This document shows, in pieces, positions 33,460-43,128 of a DNA stretch of 64,000 nucleotides. This stretch comes from JABRWC01 sp039961675 (lineage in GTDB: Bacteria; Planctomycetota; Phycisphaerae; UBA1845; Fen-1342). Below the pieces are notes generated by a model, which searched no databases, was not told the DNA's origin, and saw nothing but the letters and a program-made list of their open reading frames with translations. The stretch is from contig JABRWC010000043.1 of NCBI GenBank assembly GCA_039961675.1, forward strand, positions 7,699 to 71,698, written 5' to 3'. The position numbers and the translations under genes were made by a program. The stretch's first letter is position 1. Each line of letters begins with the position of its first letter.

Positions 33460-34992
33460 CTAACGTCCGGAACCAGCCGCGGCCGCCGGCCGGCTCGCGA
33501 GCCACTGCCCGCGAAGCGAGGAGACCGCCACGTACAGGTAGCCGAAGATGAACAGCGCCAGGAACGGGATCGCCGCCGAGACGCGTTCGAACCAGTGCTC
33601 GAAGAGGAACAGTGTCGCCATGCAGCCCATCATGTACACGGCGATGGCGAGCTCCGCCCAGCCGCGCCAAATGCCGCCGAAGCGGAAGCCTGCGAGCTTC
33701 TTGCGCCAACCGTTCGCGTCGCTGATCTGTTCGCCGAACTTCGGCGTGCGCACGAACTCGCCGGACTTGCTGAAAAAACCCTCGATCGCGGCGATCGCGT
33801 TGTTGAACGCGATTCCGACGCCGATCGCCATCAGGGCCGGGATGGTCTTGGCGATGTGCAGCCAGGAGCGTTCGAGTCGGCGCTGGCTGACGATGTAGAA
33901 GCTCAGTGCGGAACCGGTGCCGATGATGAACAGCACGAAGTCCATGCCCACGCGCCAGGGCGACTCGGGCGCCGGGTCGGCGGCGAGCTTGTAGATGAGC
34001 GCGGGGCCGAGCAGCAGACTCAGGGCCAGCATCAACACGTACACGAAGCCGCTCGTGAGGTGGAAAAACGCCTCCACTTTCACGCGCCAGTCGCCCGCCT
34101 CGCGCAGCACGCGCGGCAGCATCTTTACGCACGTCTGGGCGCCGCCCTTGGTCCAGCGGTGCTGCTGAGCCTTGAACGAGTTCATTTCCGGCGGCAGCTC
34201 GGCGGGCGAGGTCAGCTCAGGCAGGAACACGAACTTCCAGCCCCGGAGCTGCGCCCGGTACGAGAGGTCCAGGTCTTCGGTCAGCGTGTCGTGCTGCCAG
34301 CCGCCCGCGTCGTTGATCGCGGTGCGGCGCCAGATTCCGGCCGTGCCGTTGAAGCTCATGAACCGCCCGGTGCGGTTCCGGGCCGTGTGCTCGATGAGGA
34401 AATGGCCGTCGAGCAGGACCGCCTGGGCGCGCGTCAGTAATGAGTCGTCGCGGTTCAGATGGTCCCAGCGGCACTGGACCATGCCCACGCGCTCGTCCGA
34501 GAAGTAGTGGATCGTGTCGCGGAGGATGTTGGGTGGGGGCAGGAAGTCTGCGTCGAAGATGGCGATGAAGTCGCCGGTTGCGGTTTTCATCCCCTCTTGC
34601 AGCGCGCCGGCCTTGTAGCCCGTTCGGTCCGTGCGGTGCTGGAGCTTCACGTTGTGCCCGGTCCGCCGCATCCGCTCGATGGTCTCGTGCACGATCTGGA
34701 TCGTTTCGTCGGTCGAGTCGTCGAGAACCTGAATCTCGATCCGGTCGCGGGGGTAGTCGATGCGGCACGCGTGCTCGATCACCCGGCGAGCGACGTGTTT
34801 CTCGTTAAACATCGGCAGTTGGATGGTTACGCGCGGGAGCTCGTGGAACGCGGCGGCGCGCGGCGGCTCCCCTTTCCGGACCCCCCAGTAGAGGATGACC
34901 AGGAAGTACCGGTGGAGACCGTACACACAAAGCAGCGCGAGCACCGCCACGTAAGCCGTTGCGGCGACGCGGCCAAGCCAATCCAGGTCCAT
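33460..34992 (-). CDS. Processive family 2 glycosyltransferase (cellulose-synthase-like)
   Basis: A 510-aa inner-membrane GT2 enzyme. One N-terminal membrane helix precedes a cytoplasmic GT-A domain with VLDDSTDETI, DADF, TEDLDLSYR and the QQHRWTKG (QxxRW) motif of processive synthases. Several C-terminal helices follow. Relatives include bacterial and plant Csl-type mannan/glucan and ceramide glucosyltransferases; the product is not predictable. No PilZ domain is apparent. It is divergent from the LOG-family gene across 150 bp that must hold both promoters. Confidence 0.92.
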   Translation of the reverse strand: MDLDWLGRVAATAYVAVLALLCVYGLHRYFLVILYWGVRKGEPPRAAAFHELPRVTIQLPMFNEKHVARRVIEHACRIDYPRDRIEIQVLDDSTDETIQIVHETIERMRRTGHNVKLQHRTDRTGYKAGALQEGMKTATGDFIAIFDADFLPPPNILRDTIHYFSDERVGMVQCRWDHLNRDDSLLTRAQAVLLDGHFLIEHTARNRTGRFMSFNGTAGIWRRTAINDAGGWQHDTLTEDLDLSYRAQLRGWKFVFLPELTSPAELPPEMNSFKAQQHRWTKGGAQTCVKMLPRVLREAGDWRVKVEAFFHLTSGFVYVLMLALSLLLGPALIYKLAADPAPESPWRVGMDFVLFIIGTGSALSFYIVSQRRLERSWLHIAKTIPALMAIGVGIAFNNAIAAIEGFFSKSGEFVRTPKFGEQISDANGWRKKLAGFRFGGIWRGWAELAIAVYMMGCMATLFLFEHWFERVSAAIPFLALFIFGYLYVAVSSLRGQWLASRPAAAAGSGR

Positions 34993-35140
34993 GGCTTATA
35001 AATTGTCCACGCCAACCCTTGTACTGTCAAAAGCGACCCGGATGCTACGTTCGCCGGCCGGCGCGGTCAAATGGTCGGAGCGTTTCCGCGCGCGGGCGCT
35101 GCGCGATACAATAACTGGTTTGCGACTTTGCAGGTGAGCG

Positions 35141-36223
35141 ATGCCCGAGTCCAAACGAACGAACCGCCCCCACGCCCGCGAAGAGAAAACTCGCGGCGAA
35201 CGCGACCTGGCCATCGACGAGTTCGCCCGCCGCTGGCTCGTCGGTGAAAACCAGGACCTCTACGCCGAGATGCTCGTCACGCTCTGCCGTCTGGCACGAG
35301 ACGGCGCCAGCCGCGCCGACGCCAAGCTGCTCAACAAGGCCCTGGCCGAGCTGCGCTACGCCTTCAAAACCTTCGCCCCGTACCGCGAGACGCGCAAGGT
35401 GAGCATCTACGGCTCGGCGCGCACGCCGCCCGACCATCCCAACTACCACGCTGCGGAGGCCTTCGGCCGGCAGATGTCCGCCGCCGGTTGGATGGTCATC
35501 ACCGGCGCCGGCGACGGAATCATGAAGGCCGGGCACGGCGGGGCGGGCAAGGAAAAGAGCTTCGGCGTGGCGATTCGCCTGCCTTTCGAGCAGAAGACGA
35601 ACGAGATCATCGCCGAGGACCCCAAGCTCGTAAACTTTCGGTACTTCTTCACGCGCAAGCTGACCTTCATGAAAGAGGCGTCGGCGGTGGCGCTGTTCCC
35701 CGGCGGGTTCGGCACGCAGGACGAGCTGTTCGAAGCCATGACGCTCGTGCAGACCGGCAAGTCCTCGCTGATCCCGATCGTCATGTGCGAGGAGCCCGGC
35801 GGCACGTACTGGCCGCACTGGCGCCGCTACGTCGAGCAGGAACTGCTGGCCAAGGGCATGATCGGCGACCAGGACATGAGCCTGTTCCTGATTACGGACA
35901 GCGTCGAGGCGGCTGTCGACGACGTCACCCGGTTTTATCGCGTCTATCACTCCAGCCGGGTGGTCGGCGACGACCTGGTGCTTCGGTTGCACCGCCCCCT
36001 TTCGCCGCGGACGCTGGAGCGCCTCAACGACGAGTTCGCGCCGCGAATCCTGACCGCGGGGCGGATTTCTCAGGTGCCTGCGCTGCCGGATGAGAACGGC
36101 GAGCTTCCGGACCTGCCTCGCTTGCAGATGCAGTTCGACCGCAAGAGTCTCGGGCTGCTGCGGCAGTTGATCGACGTGGTCAACAGCGAGCCGGCGCTGC
36201 CGGAATGCGACCTGCCCCGCTGA
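35141..36223 (+). CDS. LOG-family Rossmann-fold protein (TIGR00730-like)
   Basis: A 360-aa member of the LOG / lysine decarboxylase-like superfamily. The core has SIYGSARTPP, MVITGAGDGIMKAGHGGAG, FFTRKLTFMKEASAVALF and the diagnostic PGGFGTQDELFE. LOG proteins hydrolyse nucleoside 5'-monophosphates, releasing ribose-5-phosphate, as in cytokinin activation or purine salvage. It has an extra N-terminal helical region (about 90 aa) and a C-terminal extension, so it is longer than the simple 190-aa LOG enzymes. The exact substrate is unknown. Confidence 0.88.
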   Translation: MPESKRTNRPHAREEKTRGERDLAIDEFARRWLVGENQDLYAEMLVTLCRLARDGASRADAKLLNKALAELRYAFKTFAPYRETRKVSIYGSARTPPDHPNYHAAEAFGRQMSAAGWMVITGAGDGIMKAGHGGAGKEKSFGVAIRLPFEQKTNEIIAEDPKLVNFRYFFTRKLTFMKEASAVALFPGGFGTQDELFEAMTLVQTGKSSLIPIVMCEEPGGTYWPHWRRYVEQELLAKGMIGDQDMSLFLITDSVEAAVDDVTRFYRVYHSSRVVGDDLVLRLHRPLSPRTLERLNDEFAPRILTAGRISQVPALPDENGELPDLPRLQMQFDRKSLGLLRQLIDVVNSEPALPECDLPR

Positions 36224-36460
36224 AAACCGCCCCTTGGCCGGGAGTGCGCCCGGGATTCCCCAAAATTCCAGCGGTTTTTTGCGGATTCCCGCCCTGCGCC
36301 GCTTGACGGAACGCGCGAAACGTGACAGAAATGTTCTACGCCGCATGTTGGCCGGGGCGCGGTCCCGGCCGGCAATTCTTGTGGCGGTTGCGCCCGGACG
36401 AACAGTTCATTTTGGTCCGGCGGCGCGCCGGGAGCGGCGCCGCCGATAGGAGGAACTCGC

Positions 36461-36775
36461 ATGGCCAAAGCCTCGAAGGTCCGCAGCAAGTCCGAGATTT
36501 TCAGCAGCGTCGCCGGTGAGACCGGACTGACCCGCAAGCAGGTGTCGCAAGTCTTCGACAGCCTCACCGGTCTGATCAAGAAGGACCTGAGCAAGGGGCC
36601 GGGCATCTTTGCGGTGCCGGGCCTGATGAAGATCACCGTCGTTCGCAAGCCCGCCACCAAGGAGAAGAAGGTCCCCAACCCGTTCAAGCCCGGCGAGATG
36701 ATGGTCGTGAAGGCCAAGCCCGCGCGCAAGGTCGTCAAGGTGCGCCCGCTCAAGGGCCTCAAGGCGATGGTGTAG
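36461..36775 (+). CDS. HU/IHF-family DNA-binding protein
   Basis: A 104-aa histone-like protein. The N-terminal helices SEIFSSVAGETGLTRKQVSQ and the beta-arm region NPFKPGEMMVVKAKPARKVV (including the RKPATKEKK basic stretch before it) match HU-type proteins with a Lys-rich arm. A strong ribosome-binding site (AGGAGG, ending about 8 bases before the ATG) indicates high expression. Single-gene unit. Confidence 0.92.
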   Translation: MAKASKVRSKSEIFSSVAGETGLTRKQVSQVFDSLTGLIKKDLSKGPGIFAVPGLMKITVVRKPATKEKKVPNPFKPGEMMVVKAKPARKVVKVRPLKGLKAMV

Positions 36776-37289
36776 TCGCCACGCCCGAGATTCATTAGAG
36801 CGCCGGTCGGCGTTGCGTCAGCGGAGCGCCCTACGGCCCCGCGCCAGACGCGACCGCCGTCCGGCGCTGTCGTCTTCCTGGAGACGGCGATCGGCGTTGG
36901 CGCGCTTCGACTGCCGCGCACGCGGCAGAAACGGAACCCGTCCGGTCCCCAATCGCGAGTTCCTCGCGATGTACCCATCTGTTGCAGACGCCGCACCCGT
37001 TATCAGCCGGCTGCTCCTTCCTGCGTCCCAGATTCGCACGCGCAGCCTGAATCTCGCTCTGGACATGAAATTGAAACGACGCAACCGCCTCGCCCAGCCG
37101 ATGCATACGGCGGTTGGGTTGGTTTCGGGCCGAAGGGGGCCGCGTGATCTCGAACACCCAAAGGTGGGTCGCGATCCACGCATGATCGCCCCGCTCAGCG
37201 GCTGTTGAGGGACCGACTTCCGTTCCAAGGGGCCGGCCGTCGGCCGGCTCGGATTCTGCGACGGAAGCCGGTCCCAGCAGGGCGCCCCG
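36776..37289. other. Intergenic stretch with no defensible gene
   Basis: About 510 bp. Open frames exist on both strands, but none has a ribosome-binding site or family-like sequence. The base composition is less GC-rich than the surrounding genes between about 36960 and 37160. It may hold the promoter of the HD-GYP gene. Confidence 0.4.
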
Positions 37290-38351
37290 GTGGCGGCGCT
37301 CCGCACGGCCTGCTGTCCGGTGCCCGAGGCGAGGACCGTGATCGTGCCGTCAACGCCGATTGCCTGTGCCCGCCACGCCGGGCCTGTCGCCGAGAGGATT
37401 GCTGCCGACATGCCGTCCGCAGACCGCGGACCCGCATCGCACGACACGAACCGCACAACGGGTTGGACGAGGCGAAATTCGCGCATTGGCGCGCGTGTGA
37501 GCGGCGCCGCTGACGGCAGCCGAGCCGACACGGCCGTCCGCGAAATTCGAACGCGAAGCGCCAGTGGGGGCATCGAAACCGCCGCCCGCGTCCGCCGGCT
37601 GATCGCGACCGTGTGCGAGCTCCAGCGCGAACTCGCCCGGTCTTGCGCCGCCGCCGCGCGCCGCCACAGGCATGCGCGGAGCGCGCGGAGTGCGCTACTG
37701 GAATGGGCGATGCCTCCGGAGATCACGCCCGCCATGCGGGCGCTGGTCGAGTCGATTGACGGCGATTGCGACCAAACGCGCGGCCACGGCACGCGCGTCG
37801 GGCTGCTGGCGGCTCGAACGGGGCGTGCGCTGGGGCTTCCGCTCCAGCAGCAGGCGATGCTGGAGCTTGCGGGCCTTTTGCACGACGTCGGCAAGCTGGG
37901 TTTGCCGACGGAGCTGTTGTCGAAGCCTGGCCGCCTGAGCCACGCCGAATTCGAGCTGGTCCGCCACCACCCGCGAATGGGACACCAGTTGCTTGCGCCG
38001 ATCGGCGTTCCGCGGCCGGTCCTCGATGCGGTGCTGCATCATCACGAGAACCATGACGGCAGCGGGTATCCGCACGGGCTTCGCGGCGCCGCGATTCCGC
38101 TGACGGCGCAGATCATCCACGTCGCGGACGTGTTCGACGCGCTGACCTCGCCGCGCGCGTACCGGTCGGCTCTCACGAGCGAGGCGGCCTGCGACCTGCT
38201 GCTGCGCGGCTCGGGCCGCGTGACGCAGCCGGTGGTGACGCTGGCGTTTCTCCGGGCGCTGGCGCGATTGCGGCGGATCGAACCGCGAGTGTACGCACGC
38301 TGGTTTGCGCACGTGCCCGCGGAAGCAGTGGCGCAGCCAGCGCGCCTGTGA
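37290..38351 (+). CDS. HD-GYP domain protein
   Basis: An HD-GYP protein, predicted c-di-GMP phosphodiesterase or metal-dependent phosphohydrolase. The C-terminal domain (from about residue 145) shows HGTRVGLLAARTGRALGLP, AGLLHDVGKLGLP, HHPRMGHQLL, HHHENHDGSGYPHGLRG (the GYP motif) and IHVADVFDALTSPRAYR, so all metal ligands and the GYP signature are present. The N-terminal part is poorly conserved and has no recognisable sensory domain. GTG 37290 is used as start; ATGs at 37410 or 37710 are possible. The domain call is much surer than the start. Confidence 0.78.
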   Translation: MAALRTACCPVPEARTVIVPSTPIACARHAGPVAERIAADMPSADRGPASHDTNRTTGWTRRNSRIGARVSGAADGSRADTAVREIRTRSASGGIETAARVRRLIATVCELQRELARSCAAAARRHRHARSARSALLEWAMPPEITPAMRALVESIDGDCDQTRGHGTRVGLLAARTGRALGLPLQQQAMLELAGLLHDVGKLGLPTELLSKPGRLSHAEFELVRHHPRMGHQLLAPIGVPRPVLDAVLHHHENHDGSGYPHGLRGAAIPLTAQIIHVADVFDALTSPRAYRSALTSEAACDLLLRGSGRVTQPVVTLAFLRALARLRRIEPRVYARWFAHVPAEAVAQPARL

Positions 38352-38404
38352 GCGACGCTGGATTCGTGCCTGCGCGGAAATGACGCGGTGGGGGGCGCAG
38401 TTTC

Positions 38405-38470
38405 GTCGGACTCGGAGGTCCGACGCTACGGGGTTCGGCGCTGCGTGCGCCGATTGCCGTAGCGTCGGAA
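38405..38470 (+). repeat. REP-like palindromic repeat pair (family C)
   Basis: GTCGGACTCGGAGGTCCGAC (38405-38424) is a 7-bp stem with a 6-base loop, followed by GCTACGGGG. About 30 bp on, CCGTAGCGTCGGA (about 38457-38469) is the inverse of the same TCCGACGCTACGG core, so the two copies face each other. A third copy is at 43083-43115. They lie between the HD-GYP and S1 genes, both of which end here. Confidence 0.75.
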
Positions 38471-38491
38471 GGTCACGCCAGTCTGCGGCCG

Positions 38492-40240
38492 CTACAGGCT
38501 GATCAGCCCGCTCCCGCTTTCGTCGCTCAGGCCGCCGCGAAGCTTGCGCTCGCGGCGCGTGCGCTCGCCGCCGCCTTCGGTCGCGGCCTCGCCGGCCCAG
38601 TCGGCGCGCTTCTTGGAAAGCCCGATCTTGCGGTCGATCGTGTCGACACGCAGGATCTTGACGTCGATCTCGTCGCCGATCCTGACCTCGTCCTGCGGGT
38701 TCTCGACCTTGTGGTCGGCCAGCTCGGACACGTGCAGCAGGCCCTCCAGGTCGGGTTCCAGCTCGACGAACACGCCGAAATTGGTGATCTTGGTGACTTT
38801 GCCGCGGACGACCATACCGGGCTGGTAGCGCTCGGGGATCGCGCGGACCCACGGGTCCTCGGTCATCTGCTTGAGACCCAGCGCGATGCGCTGCTTCTCC
38901 TGGTCCACCTCAAGCACGACGCAGCCGATCTTGTCGCTCTTCTTGACGATCTCCGACGGGTGGTTGACCTTCTTGGTCCAGCTCATGTCGGAGACGTGCA
39001 GCAGACCGTCGATGCCCTCCTCGATCTCGACGAACGCGCCGTAGTTCGTAAGGTTGCGCACCGTGCCCTGCACGACCGTGCCGCGCGGGTACTTCTGGGC
39101 CACCGTGGTCCAGGGGTTGACCTCGGTCTGCTTCATGCCCAGCGAGATTTCCTGCTTGTCGGTGTTGATGTCGAGTACGACCACGTCGATCTGGTCGCCG
39201 ACGTTGAGCAGCTCGCTGGGATGATTGATCCGCCGCGTCCAGCTCATCTCGGAAATGTGCACCAGGCCTTCGATGCCCGGCTCGAGCTTTACGAACGCGC
39301 CGTAGTTGACGATGTTCACGACCTCGCCGCGGACGCGCGAGCCGACCGGGTACTTCTCGGCCACGCGCTTCCAGGGGTTCTCTTCCTTCTGCTTCAACCC
39401 GAGCGCGATCTTCTCGCGGTCGCGGTCCACCGTCAGAACCATCACCTCGACCGCCTGGTCGATGCGCAGCATCTGGCTCGGGTGCTCGATGCGGTCCCAC
39501 GACATGTCGGTGATGTGCAGCAGACCGTCGATCCCGCCCAGGTCCACGAACGCGCCGAAGTCGGCGATGTTCTTGACCACGCCCTTGCGAATCTGGCCCT
39601 CGGCGATCTCCGCCAGCAGCTTCTCCTTGGCCGCCTGGCGCTCCTCCTCGATCAGCTTGCGACGCGAGATGACGACGTTGCGGCGCTCCTTGTCGATCCG
39701 CAGGATCTTGGCCTCGATCACCTGCTCGACGTACTCGCCCACGTCGGCCGGCCGACGGATGTCCACCTGGCTGGCCGGCAGGAACACCGGCACGCCGATG
39801 TCCACCAGCAGGCCGCCCTTGATCTTGCGCAGCACCTTGCCCTTGACCTTGTCGCCCTCCTGGCAGGTTTCGACGATGCGACGCCAGTTGAGGATGCGGT
39901 CGGCGCGGCGTTTGGAGAGGATAATGTTGCCGGTGTCCGGCTCGATCTCCTCCAGCAGGACCTCGACCTCCAGTCCGGGCTTCACCACCGACGGATCGTC
40001 CCACTCGTCCAGGCCGATCAGGCCTTCGCTTTTGAGGCCGACGTCCAGCAGCACGTCGCGGCCTTCCACCTGTATCACGCGCGCCTTGAGGATCTTGCTT
40101 GTGTCCGCGTCGGACACGGGTACGGCCGTGACCTGGTCCATGGCCCCGCGGCCGAAGTCCTCTCCCAGCGCACTGCGAAGCTGCGCGTCGATCTCCGTGT
40201 CGTCGACGCCGATGTCCCGAATGAGATTGAGGTCAACCAT
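38492..40240 (-). CDS. rpsA: 30S ribosomal protein S1
   Basis: A 582-aa protein with six S1 (OB-fold) RNA-binding domains, the full number for S1 of Gram-negative type. The repeats begin near KARVIQVEGRDVLLDVG, GKVLRKIKGGLLVDIG, GVVKNIADFGAFVDLG, GEVVNIVNYGAFVKLE, GTVRNLTNYGAFVEIE and GKVTKITNFGVFVELE. S1 delivers mRNA with weak ribosome-binding sites to the 30S subunit, relevant here because many starts in this window lack Shine-Dalgarno sequences. The frame is open far upstream, but the ATG at 40240 matches the domain start. The C-terminal tail is short and basic. Confidence 0.95.
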   Translation of the reverse strand: MVDLNLIRDIGVDDTEIDAQLRSALGEDFGRGAMDQVTAVPVSDADTSKILKARVIQVEGRDVLLDVGLKSEGLIGLDEWDDPSVVKPGLEVEVLLEEIEPDTGNIILSKRRADRILNWRRIVETCQEGDKVKGKVLRKIKGGLLVDIGVPVFLPASQVDIRRPADVGEYVEQVIEAKILRIDKERRNVVISRRKLIEEERQAAKEKLLAEIAEGQIRKGVVKNIADFGAFVDLGGIDGLLHITDMSWDRIEHPSQMLRIDQAVEVMVLTVDRDREKIALGLKQKEENPWKRVAEKYPVGSRVRGEVVNIVNYGAFVKLEPGIEGLVHISEMSWTRRINHPSELLNVGDQIDVVVLDINTDKQEISLGMKQTEVNPWTTVAQKYPRGTVVQGTVRNLTNYGAFVEIEEGIDGLLHVSDMSWTKKVNHPSEIVKKSDKIGCVVLEVDQEKQRIALGLKQMTEDPWVRAIPERYQPGMVVRGKVTKITNFGVFVELEPDLEGLLHVSELADHKVENPQDEVRIGDEIDVKILRVDTIDRKIGLSKKRADWAGEAATEGGGERTRRERKLRGGLSDESGSGLISL

Positions 40241-40845
40241 ATCCACTTTCGCGAGCGTTCCGGCTGGGCGCCGCCCGGCTCGCTGCGGGTTGTTCCGTGG
40301 ATTGCCGCGGAGGCAAGGACGGAGGGCAGGCCCGCTCCTTGCGCCAGACCCACTGGCGCCGCGTAAAGAGCGATCGGTAACAGTAAGGACCCCCGCCCCG
40401 GAATGCAACCCGTTTTCGCAGCTTGGCAGGCCGTTGAAAAAGCTGGCCGCCGATGGCCGGCCTCCAGGTGGGTGTTGGATGCTCATGCGGGGAACGGCCT
40501 TCAGACCGGTCTTGGAGGCCATCCCGCGTGCGCTCCCGCACATCTTCAGCGAACAGCTGGGGCTGGCGCGCATCGCCGACGATTTCCGACGGCGTAAGCC
40601 GTGGGAACGCCGACAAAACGAGAAACCAGCCCCGGACGGGGCGAACGCACGGTGCTCTGGGGATTCGGGCTGGCGATTTCGTCTCGCTGCAATCCGCGCG
40701 GGCGGCCGAATGAAGCCGCCCCAAACCCGGTCAGCACACCCGTTTCCGCGAAGCTGCTGCATCGCTCGGCTTGCGTCATGCGCCGGCCCCGCAGCACAAT
40801 ATGCGCTTTGTCGCGGTGAAACCCCTCAAACTCCGGAGAATCGCT
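40241..40845. other. Intergenic region carrying inverted family D repeat
   Basis: About 605 bp between the S1 start and the S9 peptidase start. Bases 40410-40532 are an inverted copy of the repeat at 23165-23250: read on the minus strand they start GGGAGCGCACGCGGGATGG, then CCTCCAAGACCGGTCTGAAG, and later TTTTTCAACGGCCTGC. At 40585-40603, GACGGCGTAAGCCGTGGGA resembles the palindromic CGGCGTGAGCCGTG type also seen near 49145. I see no gene. Confidence 0.6.
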
Positions 40846-42939
40846 GTGAGGCGTTTACGCCTGGCCCGGCTGGTGTTGGTCGCGATCCCGTTCGTGCCTT
40901 TTCTCGCCGCGGTTGCCGCCGAACCCCCGCGCGACCATGACATCACCGTCGAAGACTACGCCACGATCGACGTCGTGGACCGCTGCGTCATGTCACCCGA
41001 CGGTCAACGCGTCGCGTACGTCCAGCGCCGCTGGGACATGCCCGAGGGCAAGCGCAATTTCGACCTGTGGATCGTCGGCACGACCGGCGGCGATCCCGCA
41101 CGCCTGACGTTCGACCCCGCCGCCGACAACAACCCGCAGTGGAGCCCGCGCGGGGACTGGATTTACTTCACCAGCAACCGCAAACGCGCCGGCGAGGAGA
41201 AACCACCGCTGGACGGCAAGACGCAGGTCTGGCGTATGCGTCCCGACGGCGCCGACGCGCAGGCCGTGACCTGGATCAAGGACGGCGTGAGCGCGTTCGA
41301 GCTTTCGCGCGACGGGCGCACGCTTTACTACGTCGTCACTGCCGAGGACCAGGATCCGGAATGGAAGGATCTGCGCGCCAAGACCAAGGACGTGATCAAT
41401 TTCGGCCACGGCGCGCGCAAGGTCAGCGAGGTCTGGAAGCTCGACCTGCAAACCTGGCGAAGTGACCGGCTCGTCGCCGACAGGCGTTTCATCCGCGAGT
41501 TCCGCGTCTCGCCGGAGGAGCAGCGTATCGCGATGATCACCACACCGGACGACGCGCTGCTCTCGAACGAGGGCCGCTCACGCGTGGACATCTTCGACGT
41601 CGCCACGCAGACCGTCGCGGCGCTGCCGGACGAGTTGTTCCGCGCCCACGCCCCGACGCCGTACGGCTGGCTCGAGGGGCTCGCCTGGGCCTCGGACGGC
41701 GCGGCGCTGGCGTTTGGCATCGGCTTTGACGGCTACCCGCCGGAGTTGTTCGTCGCCGAGTGGACCGCCGGCCAGGTCGCCGTCCGAAAACTCGACCGCC
41801 CCGAAGGCGTCACTGTCGTCGGCCCGTTCGAGTGGCGCGACGCGACGCGCGACTTGTACTTCCTCGGCGACATCCGCGCGCGACAGCGCGTCTACTGCGT
41901 CCCCGATCTGCGGAACGGGCAGCAGGGCGCGGCGCGCACGCTGACTGCCGGCGACGTGGTGGTCGAGACGTTCGGCCTCGCTCGCGCCGGCAACGACATC
42001 GCCGCGGTCGTCAGCAGCCCGGTCTCGCACGGCGACCTGATCCTGATCCGCAACCCGGGCGACGCCGCCACGCTCACGCGCCTCGTGAACGTCAACCCGC
42101 AAATGGAACGCTGGAAGCTGCCGCAGATGTCGCTCGTGACCTGGAAAGCGCCGGACGGAACCGAGGTCGAGGGCGTGCTGGAATTGCCGCCGGACTACAA
42201 GCCCGGCAGCGGCCCGCTGCCGATGATCGTCGAGTTGCACGGCGGCCCGACCGCGTCCACCCAATACCGGCTGCAATACTGGTGCTACGGCCGCGTGATC
42301 CTGCCGGCAAAGGGCTACGCGCTGCTCAGCCCGAACTACCGCGGCTCGACGGGTTACGGTGACAAGTTCATGACCGACCTGGTCGGGCGCGAGAACGACA
42401 TCGAGGTTCAGGACATCCTCGCCGGCGTGGACGCGATGGTCGCCGCGGGCGTGGCCGACGCGAATCGACTGGGGGTGATCGGCTGGAGCAACGGCGGCTT
42501 TCTGGCGAACTGCCTGATCACGACCACGCAGCGATTCAAAGCCGCCAGCAGCGGCGCGGGAACGATGGACCAGGTGATGCAGTGGGGCATCGAGGACACG
42601 CCGGGCCACGTAATCAACTACATGAAAGGCTTCCCGTGGAGCCAGCCGGACGCGTTCCGGAAGGCGTCGCCGTCGTACAAGCTCGACCAGGTGGTGACGC
42701 CGACGCTGATCCACTGCGGCGAGAACGACGAGCGCGTCCCGGTGCAGCACAGCCGCATGCTGTACCGCGCGCTGCGCGAGTACGTGAACGTGCCGACGCA
42801 GCTCCTGGTCTATCCGGGCGAGGGGCACGGCCTGTCGAAAGCCACGCAGCGCATCGCGAAGATGGAATGGGACCTGGCCTGGTTCGAGCGCTTTGTTTCG
42901 GGCAAGGTAGGCGAGCCGGCAACGCAGCCGGGACCGTGA
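40846..42939 (+). CDS. Secreted S9 family prolyl oligopeptidase-like peptidase
   Basis: A 697-aa serine peptidase of family S9. A signal peptide (RLARLVLVAIPFVPFLAAVA) precedes an N-terminal beta-propeller with WD40-like PD40 repeats (DPARLTFDPAADNNPQWSPR) and a C-terminal alpha/beta-hydrolase. The catalytic triad is Ser548 (GWSNGGF), Asp628 (ENDERVP) and His661 (GEGHGLS). GGAG eight bases upstream of GTG 40846 supports this start over ATG 40801, which has no ribosome-binding site. Dipeptidyl/acylaminoacyl peptidase activity in the periplasm is likely; exact specificity is unknown. Confidence 0.92.
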   Translation: MRRLRLARLVLVAIPFVPFLAAVAAEPPRDHDITVEDYATIDVVDRCVMSPDGQRVAYVQRRWDMPEGKRNFDLWIVGTTGGDPARLTFDPAADNNPQWSPRGDWIYFTSNRKRAGEEKPPLDGKTQVWRMRPDGADAQAVTWIKDGVSAFELSRDGRTLYYVVTAEDQDPEWKDLRAKTKDVINFGHGARKVSEVWKLDLQTWRSDRLVADRRFIREFRVSPEEQRIAMITTPDDALLSNEGRSRVDIFDVATQTVAALPDELFRAHAPTPYGWLEGLAWASDGAALAFGIGFDGYPPELFVAEWTAGQVAVRKLDRPEGVTVVGPFEWRDATRDLYFLGDIRARQRVYCVPDLRNGQQGAARTLTAGDVVVETFGLARAGNDIAAVVSSPVSHGDLILIRNPGDAATLTRLVNVNPQMERWKLPQMSLVTWKAPDGTEVEGVLELPPDYKPGSGPLPMIVELHGGPTASTQYRLQYWCYGRVILPAKGYALLSPNYRGSTGYGDKFMTDLVGRENDIEVQDILAGVDAMVAAGVADANRLGVIGWSNGGFLANCLITTTQRFKAASSGAGTMDQVMQWGIEDTPGHVINYMKGFPWSQPDAFRKASPSYKLDQVVTPTLIHCGENDERVPVQHSRMLYRALREYVNVPTQLLVYPGEGHGLSKATQRIAKMEWDLAWFERFVSGKVGEPATQPGP

Positions 42940-42945
42940 ACCGCA

Positions 42946-42975
42946 ACGGTCGCGCCAAATCCGAGCCGCGACCGT
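42946..42975 (+). terminator. Stem-loop after the S9 peptidase gene, containing repeat family A
   Basis: ACGGTCGCG (42946-42954) pairs perfectly with CGCGACCGT (42967-42975) across a 12-base loop, starting 7 bp after the stop codon. The right arm belongs to ATCCGAGCCGCGACCGT. No T-run follows, so termination is only a possibility. Confidence 0.5.
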
Positions 42976-43082
42976 CCGGGAGCGCGGGCCATGCCGGCGT
43001 TGCGGCCGGCGTAGAGTTCTCTGGACGGCTCAACACGGTCGCAACGCACATTCGACGTGCATGGCGAGCGCGTTCGTTGGTC

Positions 43083-43115
43083 GTCGGACTTGGAGTTCCG
43101 ACGCTACGGGGCGAA
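43083..43115 (+). repeat. REP-like repeat, family C copy
   Basis: GTCGGACTTGGAGTTCCGAC followed by GCTACGGGG and, a few bases on, CGCTGCGTGCG. It matches the copy starting at 38405 in both the palindrome and the downstream CGCTGCGTGCG. Confidence 0.7.
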
Positions 43116-43128
43116 CGCTGCGTGCGGC

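Noticed and set aside
36818..37894. A 358-codon minus-strand gene overlapping the HD-GYP gene
   Set aside because: It is rich in Ser/Arg/Pro with no recognisable domain and its N-terminal half lies antisense to a certain HD-GYP domain.
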